Assembly: GCF_002250505.1 (NCBI RefSeq)
Contig: NZ_NJGY01000001.1
Location: 2,561,066 to 2,625,065 of the forward strand
Source: Janthinobacterium sp. PC23-8
GTDB lineage: Bacteria > Pseudomonadota > Gammaproteobacteria > Burkholderiales > Burkholderiaceae_D
Direction: 5' to 3'
DNA: 64,000 nucleotides
In this document: one piece after another, positions 56,183 to 64,000 of the stretch
Layout of the letters: every line of letters begins with the position of its first letter
Numbering within the stretch: the first letter of the stretch is position 1
Notes under the pieces: generated by a model
What the model was told of the DNA's origin: nothing
Database searches by the model: none
What the model saw: only the letters and a program-made list of their open reading frames with translations
Made by a program: the position numbers and the translations under genes

Positions 56183-57464
56183 AGAAGCGCATCATTTCGC
56201 GGCTGGCGTCCGGTCCCTTGCCATCGGTATAGCTGCCGCTGCCGCTGCCGCCGGACCAGGCGTGGCCGGCGCCATGGATCACCCAGTATTCGCCCAGCGG
56301 CGAGCCGTCCGCCTGGTTGTGCGTGGTGCGCGTGTAGCGGTGGCCATTCGGCACGGCGCCATCGATGGAGTCGCTTTTCGCATCCTGGCCGCGCACCGCC
56401 TGGGCGATGACTTCTTCGCCATTGCGCAGGTTGACGGTGGTGTCGCGGTCGCCGTGGAAGACGATGATGGGCACGCCGCCTTCGGGCGCCTGGCGCTTCG
56501 ACATGGCGCCGCCCTTCATGGCCGACAGCGCCGATGGCAAGTCCTGCGCCGAAGCGAAGGGCAGGCCGGAATGCACGCCCACGCCGGCAAACAGCTCCGG
56601 ATACAGGGTGCCGACGATGACGGCCATGGCGCCGCCCGCCGACAGGCCGGCGACGAACACTTCGCGCTCATTGACCGGATACTCCTCGATGATCTGCCGG
56701 GTGATGCCGGCGATCAGCGAAGGCTCGCCCTGGTCGCGCTGCTGGTCGATCGCGTTGAACCAGTTCCAGCAGCGCGAGCTGTTGGCGCCCTGAGTTTGCG
56801 CCGGATAGACCACGAAACACTGCTTTTCCTCGGCCACCGCATTCATCTGCGTGCCGGCGGCGAAGTCGTCGGGGTTTTGCGTACAGCCGTGCAGCATCAC
56901 GATCAGCGGCATGGCCTGGCCGTGGTAGCTGCTGGGGATATACAGTTTATAGGCGCGCGTGCCGGCATGGTTGGCGTAGCTGCCGTCGATGAACTGCGCG
57001 CCTTCGGGCAGCGGCGCGCGGGTCGCTGCCGGGCTGCCAAAGCCGGGGATGCCGGACGGCTGGAAGTTCGGCATCTCGAAGCTGGGCATGTCGAAGCTGT
57101 GCTGGCCCAGGCCTGCCGGTACGCCCAGGCGCGCCATGAAGTCCTGGGCGAATTCCTGCGCCGCCTGCGCTGGCGTGGTCGGTGCTGCGGCCGCTTGCGC
57201 CTGCCTCACTTCCGGCTCTGGTGGTGATGCTGTCGCCTGCGTATTGGCCTCACTTCTGGCCGGCGGCGGATTGATATCGTGCATGGTGCGCTGTGGCGGC
57301 GTGGTCGTCGTTTGCGGCGCAGGCGTTGCTGCATCGGCGGCCGGCATCAGGCCGGCGGCCGACAAGGCGCTCTGGATCGCTTCGGTGGCGGCGTGCGGGC
57401 CGCTTTTCAATAGTTTGCTGGTGGCGGCGCGCATCTGCGCCATCATGTCGTGCGGTAGTTTCAT
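56166..57464 (-). CDS. PHB depolymerase-family esterase
   Basis: Protein of 432 residues. There is no signal peptide; about 130 residues at the N-terminus are low-complexity and alanine/proline/threonine-rich (starting MKLPHDMMAQMRAATSKLL). The catalytic part is of the alpha/beta-hydrolase type: YKLYIPSSYHGQAMPLIVML and HGCTQNPDDFAAGTQMN, the nucleophile in VAGLSAGGAMAVIVG, the aspartate in IIVFHGDRD and the histidine in IHGAGHAWSGG. ATG 57464 with AAGGA is chosen. This group is annotated as feruloyl esterase/PHB depolymerase-like, so the substrate is uncertain. Confidence 0.85.
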   Translation of the reverse strand: MKLPHDMMAQMRAATSKLLKSGPHAATEAIQSALSAAGLMPAADAATPAPQTTTTPPQRTMHDINPPPARSEANTQATASPPEPEVRQAQAAAAPTTPAQAAQEFAQDFMARLGVPAGLGQHSFDMPSFEMPNFQPSGIPGFGSPAATRAPLPEGAQFIDGSYANHAGTRAYKLYIPSSYHGQAMPLIVMLHGCTQNPDDFAAGTQMNAVAEEKQCFVVYPAQTQGANSSRCWNWFNAIDQQRDQGEPSLIAGITRQIIEEYPVNEREVFVAGLSAGGAMAVIVGTLYPELFAGVGVHSGLPFASAQDLPSALSAMKGGAMSKRQAPEGGVPIIVFHGDRDTTVNLRNGEEVIAQAVRGQDAKSDSIDGAVPNGHRYTRTTHNQADGSPLGEYWVIHGAGHAWSGGSGSGSYTDGKGPDASREMMRFFTTLG

Positions 57465-57527
57465 GGCAGTCCTTAACTGTTGCATGCGTTTGCGCAACGG
57501 GTCCGGCAGCTTGCCGCGACCGTCGCG

Positions 57528-57941
57528 CTAGTGAATTCGCCCTGCCAGCGCCGTCTTGACGACGGTGCTGGCATGCAGGGCACCTAATACAAAAATCGAT
57601 TCGATGGTGGCCAGGGCCAGTTCCACCGATACGTCGCTGGCGATGCTGGCCATGCCAAGCACCTGGATCTGCAGGCGCTGGCCGGCCGCCTGGAGCGCCT
57701 CGAGGTCGGCGCGCGAATAATGCTGCATGCCCAATACCAGGCTGCGACGCGCCACCGTCTGCTTGACTACCTCGGCGTGCGTGCCCAACTGGTTGCGTAT
57801 CGCCGTACGGATCAGATCCGTACGATTGGAATAAAATCCCTCCTGTACCAATAAATCAATCTGGCCCAGGTCGATCAGGCCCAGGTTGATGGTAATTTTT
57901 TCCGATTCCCCGATTTTGGGCTTGTTCTCTTGCGTGGCCAT
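57528..57941 (-). CDS. Ribbon-helix-helix (CopG-type) regulator
   Basis: Protein of 137 residues starting at ATG 57941 (MATQENKPKIGES) with GGAG in front. The N-terminal ribbon-helix-helix is KITINLGLIDLGQIDLLVQ-EGFYSNRTDLIRTAIRNQL. The C-terminal domain (RADLEALQAAGQRLQIQVLGM and ALATIESIFVLGALHAS) probably mediates oligomerisation. It lies just upstream of the PHB depolymerase-type esterase on the same strand (63 bp), so it may control that gene or itself. A frame extension upstream of 57941 is judged non-coding. Confidence 0.8.
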   Translation of the reverse strand: MATQENKPKIGESEKITINLGLIDLGQIDLLVQEGFYSNRTDLIRTAIRNQLGTHAEVVKQTVARRSLVLGMQHYSRADLEALQAAGQRLQIQVLGMASIASDVSVELALATIESIFVLGALHASTVVKTALAGRIH

Positions 57942-58168
57942 ATCGCTCCATAAACTCCATGTGGCATCCAATTGCCATCTGTATGGATGGTAGTATAGGC
58001 CTGAAATAATACCAGTCAAGTCTTTCCCGTCTGATTTTGACAGGGGGTCTTGTCCTACAGAATGTAAAATCCGCGCAATAAAGTGTGCACTCTTGTGTAT
58101 CCGGCAGCAGTTTTACTGCCACGCCACCATGCGCGCGTTTCGCGGCATAATGCAGTTCCTGTACAAAG

Positions 58169-58417
58169 ATGCCCTGCATGATGGTCGATACCGCGCCAGT
58201 CGTTCCCCCCGCCTTGCCAGCCCCGGTCCCGGTCCCGGTGCCGTCTCCTTGCGTCAGCCTGTGCAAGATGAACCGCCACAGCGGCCTGTGCGAGGGTTGC
58301 TTGCGCACGCTCGACGAGATCATCGCCTGGAGCAAGGCCGACGACGATTTCAAGCGCGCCGTCTGGGCCCAATTGCCAGGACGCGCGTCGCTGCTCGATG
58401 TCGAACCCGATGACTGA
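58169..58417 (+). CDS. DUF1289 family protein
   Basis: Small protein of 82 residues. A proline/valine-rich N-terminus is followed by the conserved cysteine pattern SPCVSLCKMNRHSGLCEGCLRTLDEIIAWS, the DUF1289 domain, which has the look of a metal- or Fe-S-binding fold. Two more ATG codons (to 58178) could be the start. The last 20 bp overlap the MBL hydrolase gene, so they are likely co-expressed. The function is unknown. Confidence 0.82.
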   Translation: MPCMMVDTAPVVPPALPAPVPVPVPSPCVSLCKMNRHSGLCEGCLRTLDEIIAWSKADDDFKRAVWAQLPGRASLLDVEPDD

Positions 58418-59336
58418 GAAAACCATGACGCTGCTGCCGGAGTCCATCGAAGTATTTGAACGGGGCTGGCTATCGTCGAACAATATCGTGCTGCATGGCC
58501 GCGACGAGGTGGCCATGATCGACAGCGGCTATGTGACGCACGCGCCGCAGACCCTGGCGCTGCTGCGCCACAGCCTAAAGGGCCGGCCCTTGAACCGCCT
58601 GTTCAACACCCACCTGCACTCGGACCACTGCGGCGGCAACGCGCTGCTGCAGGCCGCATATGGCTGCCACACCTCGATTCCCGCGTCGGAAGCGGACAAG
58701 GTGCGCGCCTGGGATACCGAGGCGCTCAGTTTTGACGCCACCGGCCAGCAATGCCCGCGCTTTGCTTTTGACGCCAGCGTCGCTCCCGGCGACTGTTTTA
58801 CCCTGGCCGAGCTGCGCTGGCAGGCGCTGGGCGCGCCGGGCCACGACCCCCATTCCCTGATCTTTTACTGCGCCGCCGAAGGCATCCTGGTGTCGGCCGA
58901 CGTGCTGTGGGAAAACGGCTTTGGCGTGATCTTCCCGGAGCTCGAAGGCGAGTCCGGTTTTGCCGAGGCGCGCACCACCCTGGAGCTGATCGCGGCGCTC
59001 GACGTGGCGGTGGTCATTCCCGGCCATGGCAGGCCGTTTGCCGATGTGCAGGGGGCGTTGGCGCGGGCCTTTTCGCGCCTCGATTATCTGTCGTCGGCGC
59101 CGGCGCGCAATGCGCAAAATGCGGTCAAGGTGCTGCTCAAATTCCTGCTGCTCGAACGCCAGCGCATCCTGGTCGCCGACGTGCCGGCGCTATTGCAGGC
59201 GATGCCGCTGCTGCGCGAAGCGAACCGCCGCTTCCTGCGCCAGGAAGTCGATGCCCTGGCCGAGTGGGCGGTGGCGCAGCTGGTGCGCGCGGCGGCGGCC
59301 AGCATCGCCGGGCCTTATCTGCTGAACCAGGGCTGA
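58398..59336 (+). CDS. MBL-fold metallo-hydrolase
   Basis: Metallo-beta-lactamase superfamily protein of 312 residues. The metal-binding motif is NTHLHSDHCGGN (HxHxDH); a further histidine is in LGAPGHDPHSLIFYC, the aspartate in VSADVLWENGFG, and the last histidine in VVIPGHGRPF. The C-terminal helical part is an extension of about 80 residues. It is probably a hydrolase of thioesters, lactones or similar; the substrate is unknown. ATG 58410 is a possible alternative start. Confidence 0.87.
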   Translation: MSNPMTEKTMTLLPESIEVFERGWLSSNNIVLHGRDEVAMIDSGYVTHAPQTLALLRHSLKGRPLNRLFNTHLHSDHCGGNALLQAAYGCHTSIPASEADKVRAWDTEALSFDATGQQCPRFAFDASVAPGDCFTLAELRWQALGAPGHDPHSLIFYCAAEGILVSADVLWENGFGVIFPELEGESGFAEARTTLELIAALDVAVVIPGHGRPFADVQGALARAFSRLDYLSSAPARNAQNAVKVLLKFLLLERQRILVADVPALLQAMPLLREANRRFLRQEVDALAEWAVAQLVRAAAASIAGPYLLNQG

Positions 59337-59438
59337 AAACGGATGGACCAAAAATAGAGCACGATCGTACTTTTTTTAATCTATAATCGTCGTTCTGGTA
59401 TTGAGAGCCTATCCGATCAACTTTTCAGCGAGTCCGCC

Positions 59439-60392
59439 ATGGCATTGCCTGTAGCGTTGCAAAACCTGTCCCTTCCCGTTATCGCCTCGCCGATGTTTAT
59501 CGCCAGCGGTCCGGCCCTCGTCGCGGCGCAGTGCAAGGCCGGCATCGTCGGCTCCTTCCCGGCCCTGAACGCGCGCCCGGCCGAGTTGCTCGACACCTGG
59601 CTGACCGAGCTGCAGGCCGAACTGGCCGCCTTCCAGGTGGCCAACCCGGATAAAAAAGTGGGTCCGATCGCCGTCAACCAGATCGTGCACCAGTCGAACG
59701 ACCGCCTCGCGCACGACGTGGAAGTGTGCGTCAAGCATAAAATCCCCATCATCATTTCGTCGCTGCGCGCGCCACCGAAGGAAATGCTCGACGCCATCCA
59801 CAGCTATGGCGGCATCGTGCTGCACGACGTGATCTCGATCCGTCACGCGCAAAAGGCGCTCGAAGCCGGTGTCGACGGCTTGATCCTGGTGGCTGCCGGC
59901 GCCGGCGGCCATGCGGGTACCCTGTCGCCGTTCGCGCTGGTAGGCGAAGTGCGCAAGTTCTTCGACGGACCGCTGGCGCTGTCGGGTGCTATCGCCACCG
60001 GCGACGCGGTGCTGGCCGCGCAAGCGATGGGCGCCGACTTTGCGTATATCGGTTCGCGCTGGCTGGCGACCAGGGAATCGAACGTCAGCGACGGCTACCG
60101 CGACGCCATCGTCGGTTCGAGCGCGGCCGACATCGTCTACACGAATCTGTTTACGGGCGTGCACGGCAATTATCTGAAAAAATCGATCGAAGCGGCCGGG
60201 CTGGACCCGGAAGCGCTGCCGGAAGCGGACAAGAGCGCGATGAATTTCGGCTCTGGCAGCGCCAAGGCCTGGCGCGATATCTGGGGCGCCGGCCAGGGCG
60301 TGGGCCTGATGGACGACGTGCCGACGGTGGCCGAGATGGTGGCGCGTTTGAGCGCCGAATATGCGGCGGCGCGCGCGCGGTTGAAGCTCTGA
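59439..60392 (+). CDS. Nitronate monooxygenase-like flavin oxidoreductase
   Basis: FMN-dependent TIM-barrel protein of 317 residues of the 2-nitropropane dioxygenase/NMO family: SLPVIASPMFIASGPAL, IVGSFPALNARP, GLILVAAGAGGHAGTLSP (FMN phosphate site), ALSGAIATGDAVLAAQAMGADFAYIGSRW. It is closer to the class II-type enoyl-reductase/NMO group than to true class I NMO, so the activity on nitronates is a family guess. It stands alone and is convergent with hpt. Confidence 0.88.
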   Translation: MALPVALQNLSLPVIASPMFIASGPALVAAQCKAGIVGSFPALNARPAELLDTWLTELQAELAAFQVANPDKKVGPIAVNQIVHQSNDRLAHDVEVCVKHKIPIIISSLRAPPKEMLDAIHSYGGIVLHDVISIRHAQKALEAGVDGLILVAAGAGGHAGTLSPFALVGEVRKFFDGPLALSGAIATGDAVLAAQAMGADFAYIGSRWLATRESNVSDGYRDAIVGSSAADIVYTNLFTGVHGNYLKKSIEAAGLDPEALPEADKSAMNFGSGSAKAWRDIWGAGQGVGLMDDVPTVAEMVARLSAEYAAARARLKL

Positions 60393-60398
60393 TGTCGC

Positions 60399-60427
60399 TG
60401 CCGGATGACGCCTGGCGTCATCCGGCA
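60399..60427. terminator. Hairpin between convergent NMO-like gene and hpt
   Basis: A perfect 13-bp stem (TGCCGGATGACGC, 60399-60411, with GCGTCATCCGGCA, 60415-60427) and a 3-base loop fill the 42-bp gap between the two convergent stops. It lacks a strong U-tract in either direction, but the place and the strength suggest a bidirectional transcription block. Confidence 0.75.
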
Positions 60428-60434
60428 AGCTGCT

Positions 60435-61028
60435 TCACTCCTGCTTCAAATCCTCGGGCTTGATCGCCCACAGCCCCGGCAGGTTGCGCCAGTAGCCATA
60501 CGCATCCATGCCGAAACCGACCACGAAACGGTTCGGTATCACCAGGCCGACGATATCGGCTTGCACCGGTTTTTTCTTGCCGATCGCCTTGTCGGCAAAC
60601 ACGGCCAGGATCACTTCGGCCGCGCCCATGTCGAGCAGGCGCTGCTTGACGTGGGCCAGCGTTTCGCCTTCGTCGAGGATATCGTCGAGCACGATCACCG
60701 TGCGGCCCGCCACGTTCGAGCGCGGGATGACTTTCCACACCACTTCGCCGCCCTTGTCGTCGTCGCCGTAGCGGCTCACATGAATGTAGTCGAATTCGAG
60801 CGGAAAGCTCAGTTGCGGCAGCAGGTTGCCGGTAAATACCACGGCGCCGCCCATCACGCCCAGCACCAGCGGGAAGTCCCTGGTGCCTTCGGCGTTGTAG
60901 CGCGCGTTGAGTACCTCGGCCATGCGCGTGATCGACGCCTGCACGGCGTCCTGGTCGAACAGCAGCTCCGCGTTCTTGAGCAGATCGCGGGCACGATTGT
61001 GATGAAATTCTTGCATGGACTCTTGCAT
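60435..61028 (-). CDS. hpt: Hypoxanthine-guanine phosphoribosyltransferase
   Basis: Purine salvage enzyme of 197 residues. The PRPP-binding motif is TVIVLDDILDEGETL; the N-terminal strand FPLVLGVMGGAVVFTGNLL, FDYIHVSRYGDD and the C-terminal VVGFGMDAYGYWRNLPGLWAI are typical of the Hpt/HPRT type of betaproteobacteria. It converts hypoxanthine and guanine to IMP and GMP. A second in-frame ATG is five codons downstream. The next gene on the same strand starts 67 bp upstream (coordinates above 61096). Confidence 0.92.
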   Translation of the reverse strand: MQESMQEFHHNRARDLLKNAELLFDQDAVQASITRMAEVLNARYNAEGTRDFPLVLGVMGGAVVFTGNLLPQLSFPLEFDYIHVSRYGDDDKGGEVVWKVIPRSNVAGRTVIVLDDILDEGETLAHVKQRLLDMGAAEVILAVFADKAIGKKKPVQADIVGLVIPNRFVVGFGMDAYGYWRNLPGLWAIKPEDLKQE

Positions 61029-61095
61029 GGCGATGAACAGGGCTGATGGTTAATGCCGATATTATCCCGCAATTTGGCCCATGCGTGCCATGGCG

Positions 61096-62352
61096 CTACG
61101 TGTAGTCGCGCACGTCGTCGATGATTTTTCCGTCCAGCGGCAAGCTGCCGCGCGCCACCAGCCGCACCTCGCCGCGCAGCTTGGTCAGTTCGCGGATCGA
61201 CGCAATAATGTCTTCCACTCCCGCGCCATGGTCCAGCCGCTCGACTTCGCAGTGCAAGGTCATCTCGTCGTTGGCCATGCGGCCCGACACCACCAGGCGC
61301 GCCTTGAGGATCTGCGGATGGCGGCGCGCGATCTCGTGCACCTGCGACGGGTGCACGAACATGGCGCGCACCTTGGTGGTCTGGTCGGCGCGCCCCATCC
61401 AGCCCCTGATGCGTGTATTGGTGCGCCCGCACGGCGAGGCGGGGGCGTCGACCAGCACGGCCGACAAGTCGCCGGTGGCAAAGCGGATCAGCGGATAGTC
61501 GGCATTGAAGACGGTGACCACCACTTCGCCCACTTCGCCGGGGGCGACCGGCGTGCCGCTGCCCGGATGGACGATTTCGAGCAGCACGTTTTCATCGACC
61601 ACCATGCCGGCATTGAGCTTGCCGCCGCTGGCCGTTTCATAGGCGATGCTGCCGATATCGGCCGAGGCGTAGGTCTGGAACACCTGCGGCACGCCGTTGG
61701 CGGCGAACCAGCTGCGCAGGGACTCGGGCAGCGCTTCGGCGCCCATCAGGGCCTGCTTGACGCTGCTGATGTCGGCGCCCATCTCGCGCGCCTTTTCGAT
61801 GATCAGTTTCAGGAATGACGGCGTGCCGACATAGGTGTCGGGTTTCAGGTCCGCCATCGCCTGTACCTGCATTTCCGTCTGGCCGATGCCGGCCGGGATC
61901 ACGGTGCAGCCAATGCGCGCGGCGCCGCCCTCGACCATGAAGGCGGCCGGCGTGAAGTGATACGAAAAGCAGTTCTGCAGCAGGCCGCCGGCGCGCACGC
62001 CGGCCGCATACATGGGCCGCGCAAAGCGCCACCAGTCGGCGCCGCGTCCTTCGGGGTCAAAAATGGGGCCGGGCGAAACGAACACGCGCGCGAGCGCATT
62101 TTTCGGCGTCGTATTCAGGCCGCCGAACGGCGGCTCGCCCTGCTGCAGTTGTTTCAGGTCCGACTTGCGCGTGACGGGCAGGCGCGCCAGCGCCTCGCGG
62201 CTGGTGATGCCGGCCGCATCAACGCCGGCCAGGATGCGGGCCCAGCCCGGCGCGCCTTGCGCGCGCGCGATCAGCTGCGGCAGGCCGGCCATCAATTCGC
62301 TTTCACGCGCTTCAAAGGTGCGCGTTTCCAGGCTGTCGAGCGTGTCGGTCAT
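61096..62352 (-). CDS. Phenylacetate-CoA ligase-family AMP-binding enzyme
   Basis: Adenylating enzyme of 418 residues of the PaaK-like group. Visible are the LPVTRKSDLKQLQQGEPPFGG N-terminal segment, FVSPGPIFDPEGRG, NCFSYHFTPAAFMVEGGA, TYASADIGSIAYE (ANL core), and the C-terminal GRADQTTKVRAMFVHPSQVHEI. The start is set at ATG 62352 because GGAGA lies at the right distance. The P-loop-like PaaK motif is not classic. It sits next to Liv-type ABC transporter genes, so it may activate an acid brought in by that transporter; the substrate is unknown. Confidence 0.83.
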   Translation of the reverse strand: MTDTLDSLETRTFEARESELMAGLPQLIARAQGAPGWARILAGVDAAGITSREALARLPVTRKSDLKQLQQGEPPFGGLNTTPKNALARVFVSPGPIFDPEGRGADWWRFARPMYAAGVRAGGLLQNCFSYHFTPAAFMVEGGAARIGCTVIPAGIGQTEMQVQAMADLKPDTYVGTPSFLKLIIEKAREMGADISSVKQALMGAEALPESLRSWFAANGVPQVFQTYASADIGSIAYETASGGKLNAGMVVDENVLLEIVHPGSGTPVAPGEVGEVVVTVFNADYPLIRFATGDLSAVLVDAPASPCGRTNTRIRGWMGRADQTTKVRAMFVHPSQVHEIARRHPQILKARLVVSGRMANDEMTLHCEVERLDHGAGVEDIIASIRELTKLRGEVRLVARGSLPLDGKIIDDVRDYT

Positions 62353-62442
62353 GTCAGTCATTCTCCAAGTGTCAGTGCGTGTTGGTCCGCGCGCCCGGCG
62401 GTCCGTGCTGGCCAGGCGCGTTGCAGTCATGGGTTTTGTTGA

Positions 62443-63288
62443 TCAGGCCAGCCAGCGTTTCCTGCGGCGGTAGAACTTCATGTCGCGAAAGCTCTTGCGC
62501 CCGGCGCTCGACACGCCCAGGTAGAATTCCTTGACGTCCTCGTTGCTGGCCAGGTCCTGTGCCTGGCCCTCCATCACCACGCGGCCGTTTTCCAGGATGT
62601 AGCCAAAGTCGGCATAGCGCAGCGCCACATTGGTGTTCTGCTCGGCCAGCAGAAACGACACGTTTTCCTTGTGGTTCAGATCCTTGACGATGCCGAAGAT
62701 CTCTTCGACGATCTGCGGCGCGATACCCATCGACGGCTCGTCGAGCAGTATCATCGACGGCTTGGCCATCAGCGCACGGCCGATCGCGCACATCTGCTGC
62801 TCGCCGCCCGAGGTGTAGCCGGCCTGGCTGGCGCGCCGCGTTTTCAGGCGCGGAAAGTAGTGGTAGACCTTCTCCAGCGCATCCTTCAGTTCGCCGCGCG
62901 AAATGCTGCGCGTGTAGGCGCCCGTCAGCAGGTTTTCCTCGATCGTCAGATGGCCGAAACAGTGGCGTCCTTCCATCACCTGCGACAGGCCCCGTTTCAC
63001 CAGTTCATTCGGCGTCAGCTGGTCGACCCGCTCGCCCTTGAACTGCACTTCGCCCTTGGTGACGTCGCCGCGTTCGCCGCGCAACAGCGTCGAGATGGTC
63101 TTCAGGGTGGTCGACTTGCCGGCGCCATTGGCGCCCAGGAGCGCCACGATCTTGCCCTGCGGGACCTGCAGCGACACGCCTTTCAGGACCAGGATCACGT
63201 GGTCGTAGATGACTTCGATATTGTTGACCGACAAATAGGGCGGCGCGGCGTCCGCCTTGACCGGGACTTGCGTGGCAGTGGATGTCAT
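62443..63288 (-). CDS. livF: Branched-chain amino-acid-type ABC transporter ATPase (LivF)
   Basis: LivF-type ATPase of 281 residues. The P-loop is LGANGAGKSTTLK, the Q-loop region MEGRHCFGHLTIEENL, the signature YTSGGEQQMCAIGRAL, Walker B MILLDEPSMGIAP and the H-loop region FLLAEQNTNVALRYADFGYI. A C-terminal tail of about 30 residues (EFYLGVSSAGRKSFRDMKFY) is longer than in classic LivF, as is usual in transporters linked with AMP-ligases for aromatic or organic acids. A hairpin separates it from the binding-protein gene. Confidence 0.92.
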   Translation of the reverse strand: MTSTATQVPVKADAAPPYLSVNNIEVIYDHVILVLKGVSLQVPQGKIVALLGANGAGKSTTLKTISTLLRGERGDVTKGEVQFKGERVDQLTPNELVKRGLSQVMEGRHCFGHLTIEENLLTGAYTRSISRGELKDALEKVYHYFPRLKTRRASQAGYTSGGEQQMCAIGRALMAKPSMILLDEPSMGIAPQIVEEIFGIVKDLNHKENVSFLLAEQNTNVALRYADFGYILENGRVVMEGQAQDLASNEDVKEFYLGVSSAGRKSFRDMKFYRRRKRWLA

Positions 63289-63315
63289 GGCTGTTTCTTC
63301 AAAATGTCAGACAAG

Positions 63316-63335
63316 GGACCGGCAGCGGCCGGTCC
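63316..63335 (-). promoter_or_regulatory. Hairpin between the Liv-type binding protein and livF
   Basis: GGACCGGC (63316-63323) pairs with GCCGGTCC (63328-63335) with a 4-base loop, directly after the stop of the binding-protein gene. It resembles the hairpins after chvE and xylF and is probably a stability or partial-termination element. Confidence 0.65.
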
Positions 63336-63343
63336 GGTTACGC

Positions 63344-64000
63344 TTACTTCATGCACGCCGGCGTGATCTTCTTCTCTTCGGCATACTTGCCCGAGGATTC
63401 ATCGACCAGTTTGCGCACCAGCGCCCTGTCGCCGACGATCCATTTCGGCGTGATGGCGGTCCATTTCTTGCCATCCCACTGCTGCACTTTCACGGCGCCC
63501 GAACCTTCATGGTCGTCGCAGCTGGTTTTCACGGCAGGGAACATGCCCAGCGCGCCGACGGCTTTCTGGCGCGCCTCGTCGACGTTCAGGTTTTCCAGGC
63601 CCCAGCGCATCTGTTCGCCGGTGACCGGTTTGCCCTTGCCGAATTTTTCCTGCGCCGTGCGGATCGCCTCGACCCACAGGATGCCGGCCGTTACGCCACG
63701 CATGTGGTAGACCGAACCGATGCGTGACTGGTCGGCCAGGTTGCCCTTGCCGGACGCGTACAGTTTTTTGCGGATATCGTCGAGCACGGGGTAGCTGCCT
63801 GGCGTGTTGAACGTCATGGCGCTGTAGCCCTTGGCCGCGTCGCCCGACGGGATCGTGTCTTCTTCGGAACCGGCCCACCAGACGCCGAGCATTTTTTCAC
63901 GCGGAAAACCGTTGCGCTGCGCCGTCTTGATGGCCACCGAATTCATCACGCCCCAGCCCCACAGGATGACGTGATCGGGTTTGGCCTGGCGGATCTGCAG
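63344..64000 (-). CDS. Liv-type ABC transporter substrate-binding protein, C-terminal part
   Basis: The frame runs past the window end, so only the C-terminal 218 or so residues are present (about half). Segments such as KPDHVILWGWGVMNSVAIKT, GVWWAGSEEDTIPSGDAAKGYSAM, GSVYHMRGVTAGILWVEAIR, KPVTGEQMRWGLENL and EGSGAVKVQQWDGKKW are typical of the LivK-like periplasmic binding proteins associated with aromatic or short-chain acid uptake. The ligand is unknown. It is transcribed towards livF and the AMP-ligase. Confidence 0.88.
   Translation of the reverse strand: MQIRQAKPDHVILWGWGVMNSVAIKTAQRNGFPREKMLGVWWAGSEEDTIPSGDAAKGYSAMTFNTPGSYPVLDDIRKKLYASGKGNLADQSRIGSVYHMRGVTAGILWVEAIRTAQEKFGKGKPVTGEQMRWGLENLNVDEARQKAVGALGMFPAVKTSCDDHEGSGAVKVQQWDGKKWTAITPKWIVGDRALVRKLVDESSGKYAEEKKITPACMK

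Overview
The window reads as a piece of a GC-rich betaproteobacterial chromosome of the Oxalobacteraceae type (Janthinobacterium, Duganella or Massilia relatives). This rests on gene order (rsmG-parA-parB-atpI-atpBEFHAGDC), the look of the proteins, two PHB depolymerase-family genes, a Weimberg-type pentose cluster and gene-dense, GC-rich coding. The genus is an inference; no 16S gene is present.

Layout. 1-9.6 kb: end of rsmG, parAB and the complete nine-gene F1Fo ATP synthase operon, an arrangement often close to the replication origin. A striking AT-rich array of 9-bp units lies just before parA. 9.65-11.1 kb: rsgA on the minus strand, preceded by a 430-bp region with a possible 12-codon leader ORF and several hairpins. 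11.1-18.5 kb: a polyamine and membrane cluster. speD, a Gly/Ser-rich mini membrane protein, DUF4178, an SPFH protein and DUF350 lie on the minus strand; divergently, a membrane-anchored spermidine synthase is translationally coupled to a Tat-type FAD oxidoreductase. This is the best candidate for a poorly described system. 18.5-21.4 kb: an AT-rich patch of foreign look with a small membrane protein, a dead IS (transposase with two in-frame TAA codons), a DUF5625-like lipoprotein and a C-terminal scrap of a peptide-exporter ABC ATPase.

21.4-23.8 kb: isochorismatase-like hydrolase, AraC regulator and a divergent SDR. 23.9-42.3 kb: a sugar-acid catabolic region. chvE-gguA-gguB (minus) and xylFGH (plus) encode two monosaccharide ABC importers. 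XylX, XylB and XylD form most of a Weimberg (oxidative xylose) route, under an AraC-type XylR. A mutarotase-like protein, DgoK, an arabinonate/galactonate-type dehydratase, an SMP-30 lactonase and a KDPG/KDPGal-type aldolase form a De Ley-Doudoroff-like branch. The alpha-ketoglutarate semialdehyde dehydrogenase needed to finish the Weimberg route is not in the window.

42.4-51.4 kb: housekeeping and accessory genes (CoA-binding protein, PPK2, PHB depolymerase, glutathione peroxidase, DUF1428, PabB-PabC fusion, SlmA, HAD phosphatase, TraB/GumN, tRNA-Thr, ArgB). 51.6-57.9 kb: a CWC protein, a hybrid sensor kinase paired with an HD-GYP c-di-GMP phosphodiesterase, a second PHB depolymerase-type esterase and a ribbon-helix-helix regulator. 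58.2-64 kb: DUF1289, MBL hydrolase, nitronate monooxygenase-like protein, Hpt, and a phenylacetate-CoA-ligase-like enzyme followed by Liv-type ABC genes cut off by the window end.

The three solute-binding-protein genes in the window (chvE, xylF, livK-like) are each followed by a strong GC hairpin before the next transporter gene. This is a consistent pattern for making more binding protein than membrane components.
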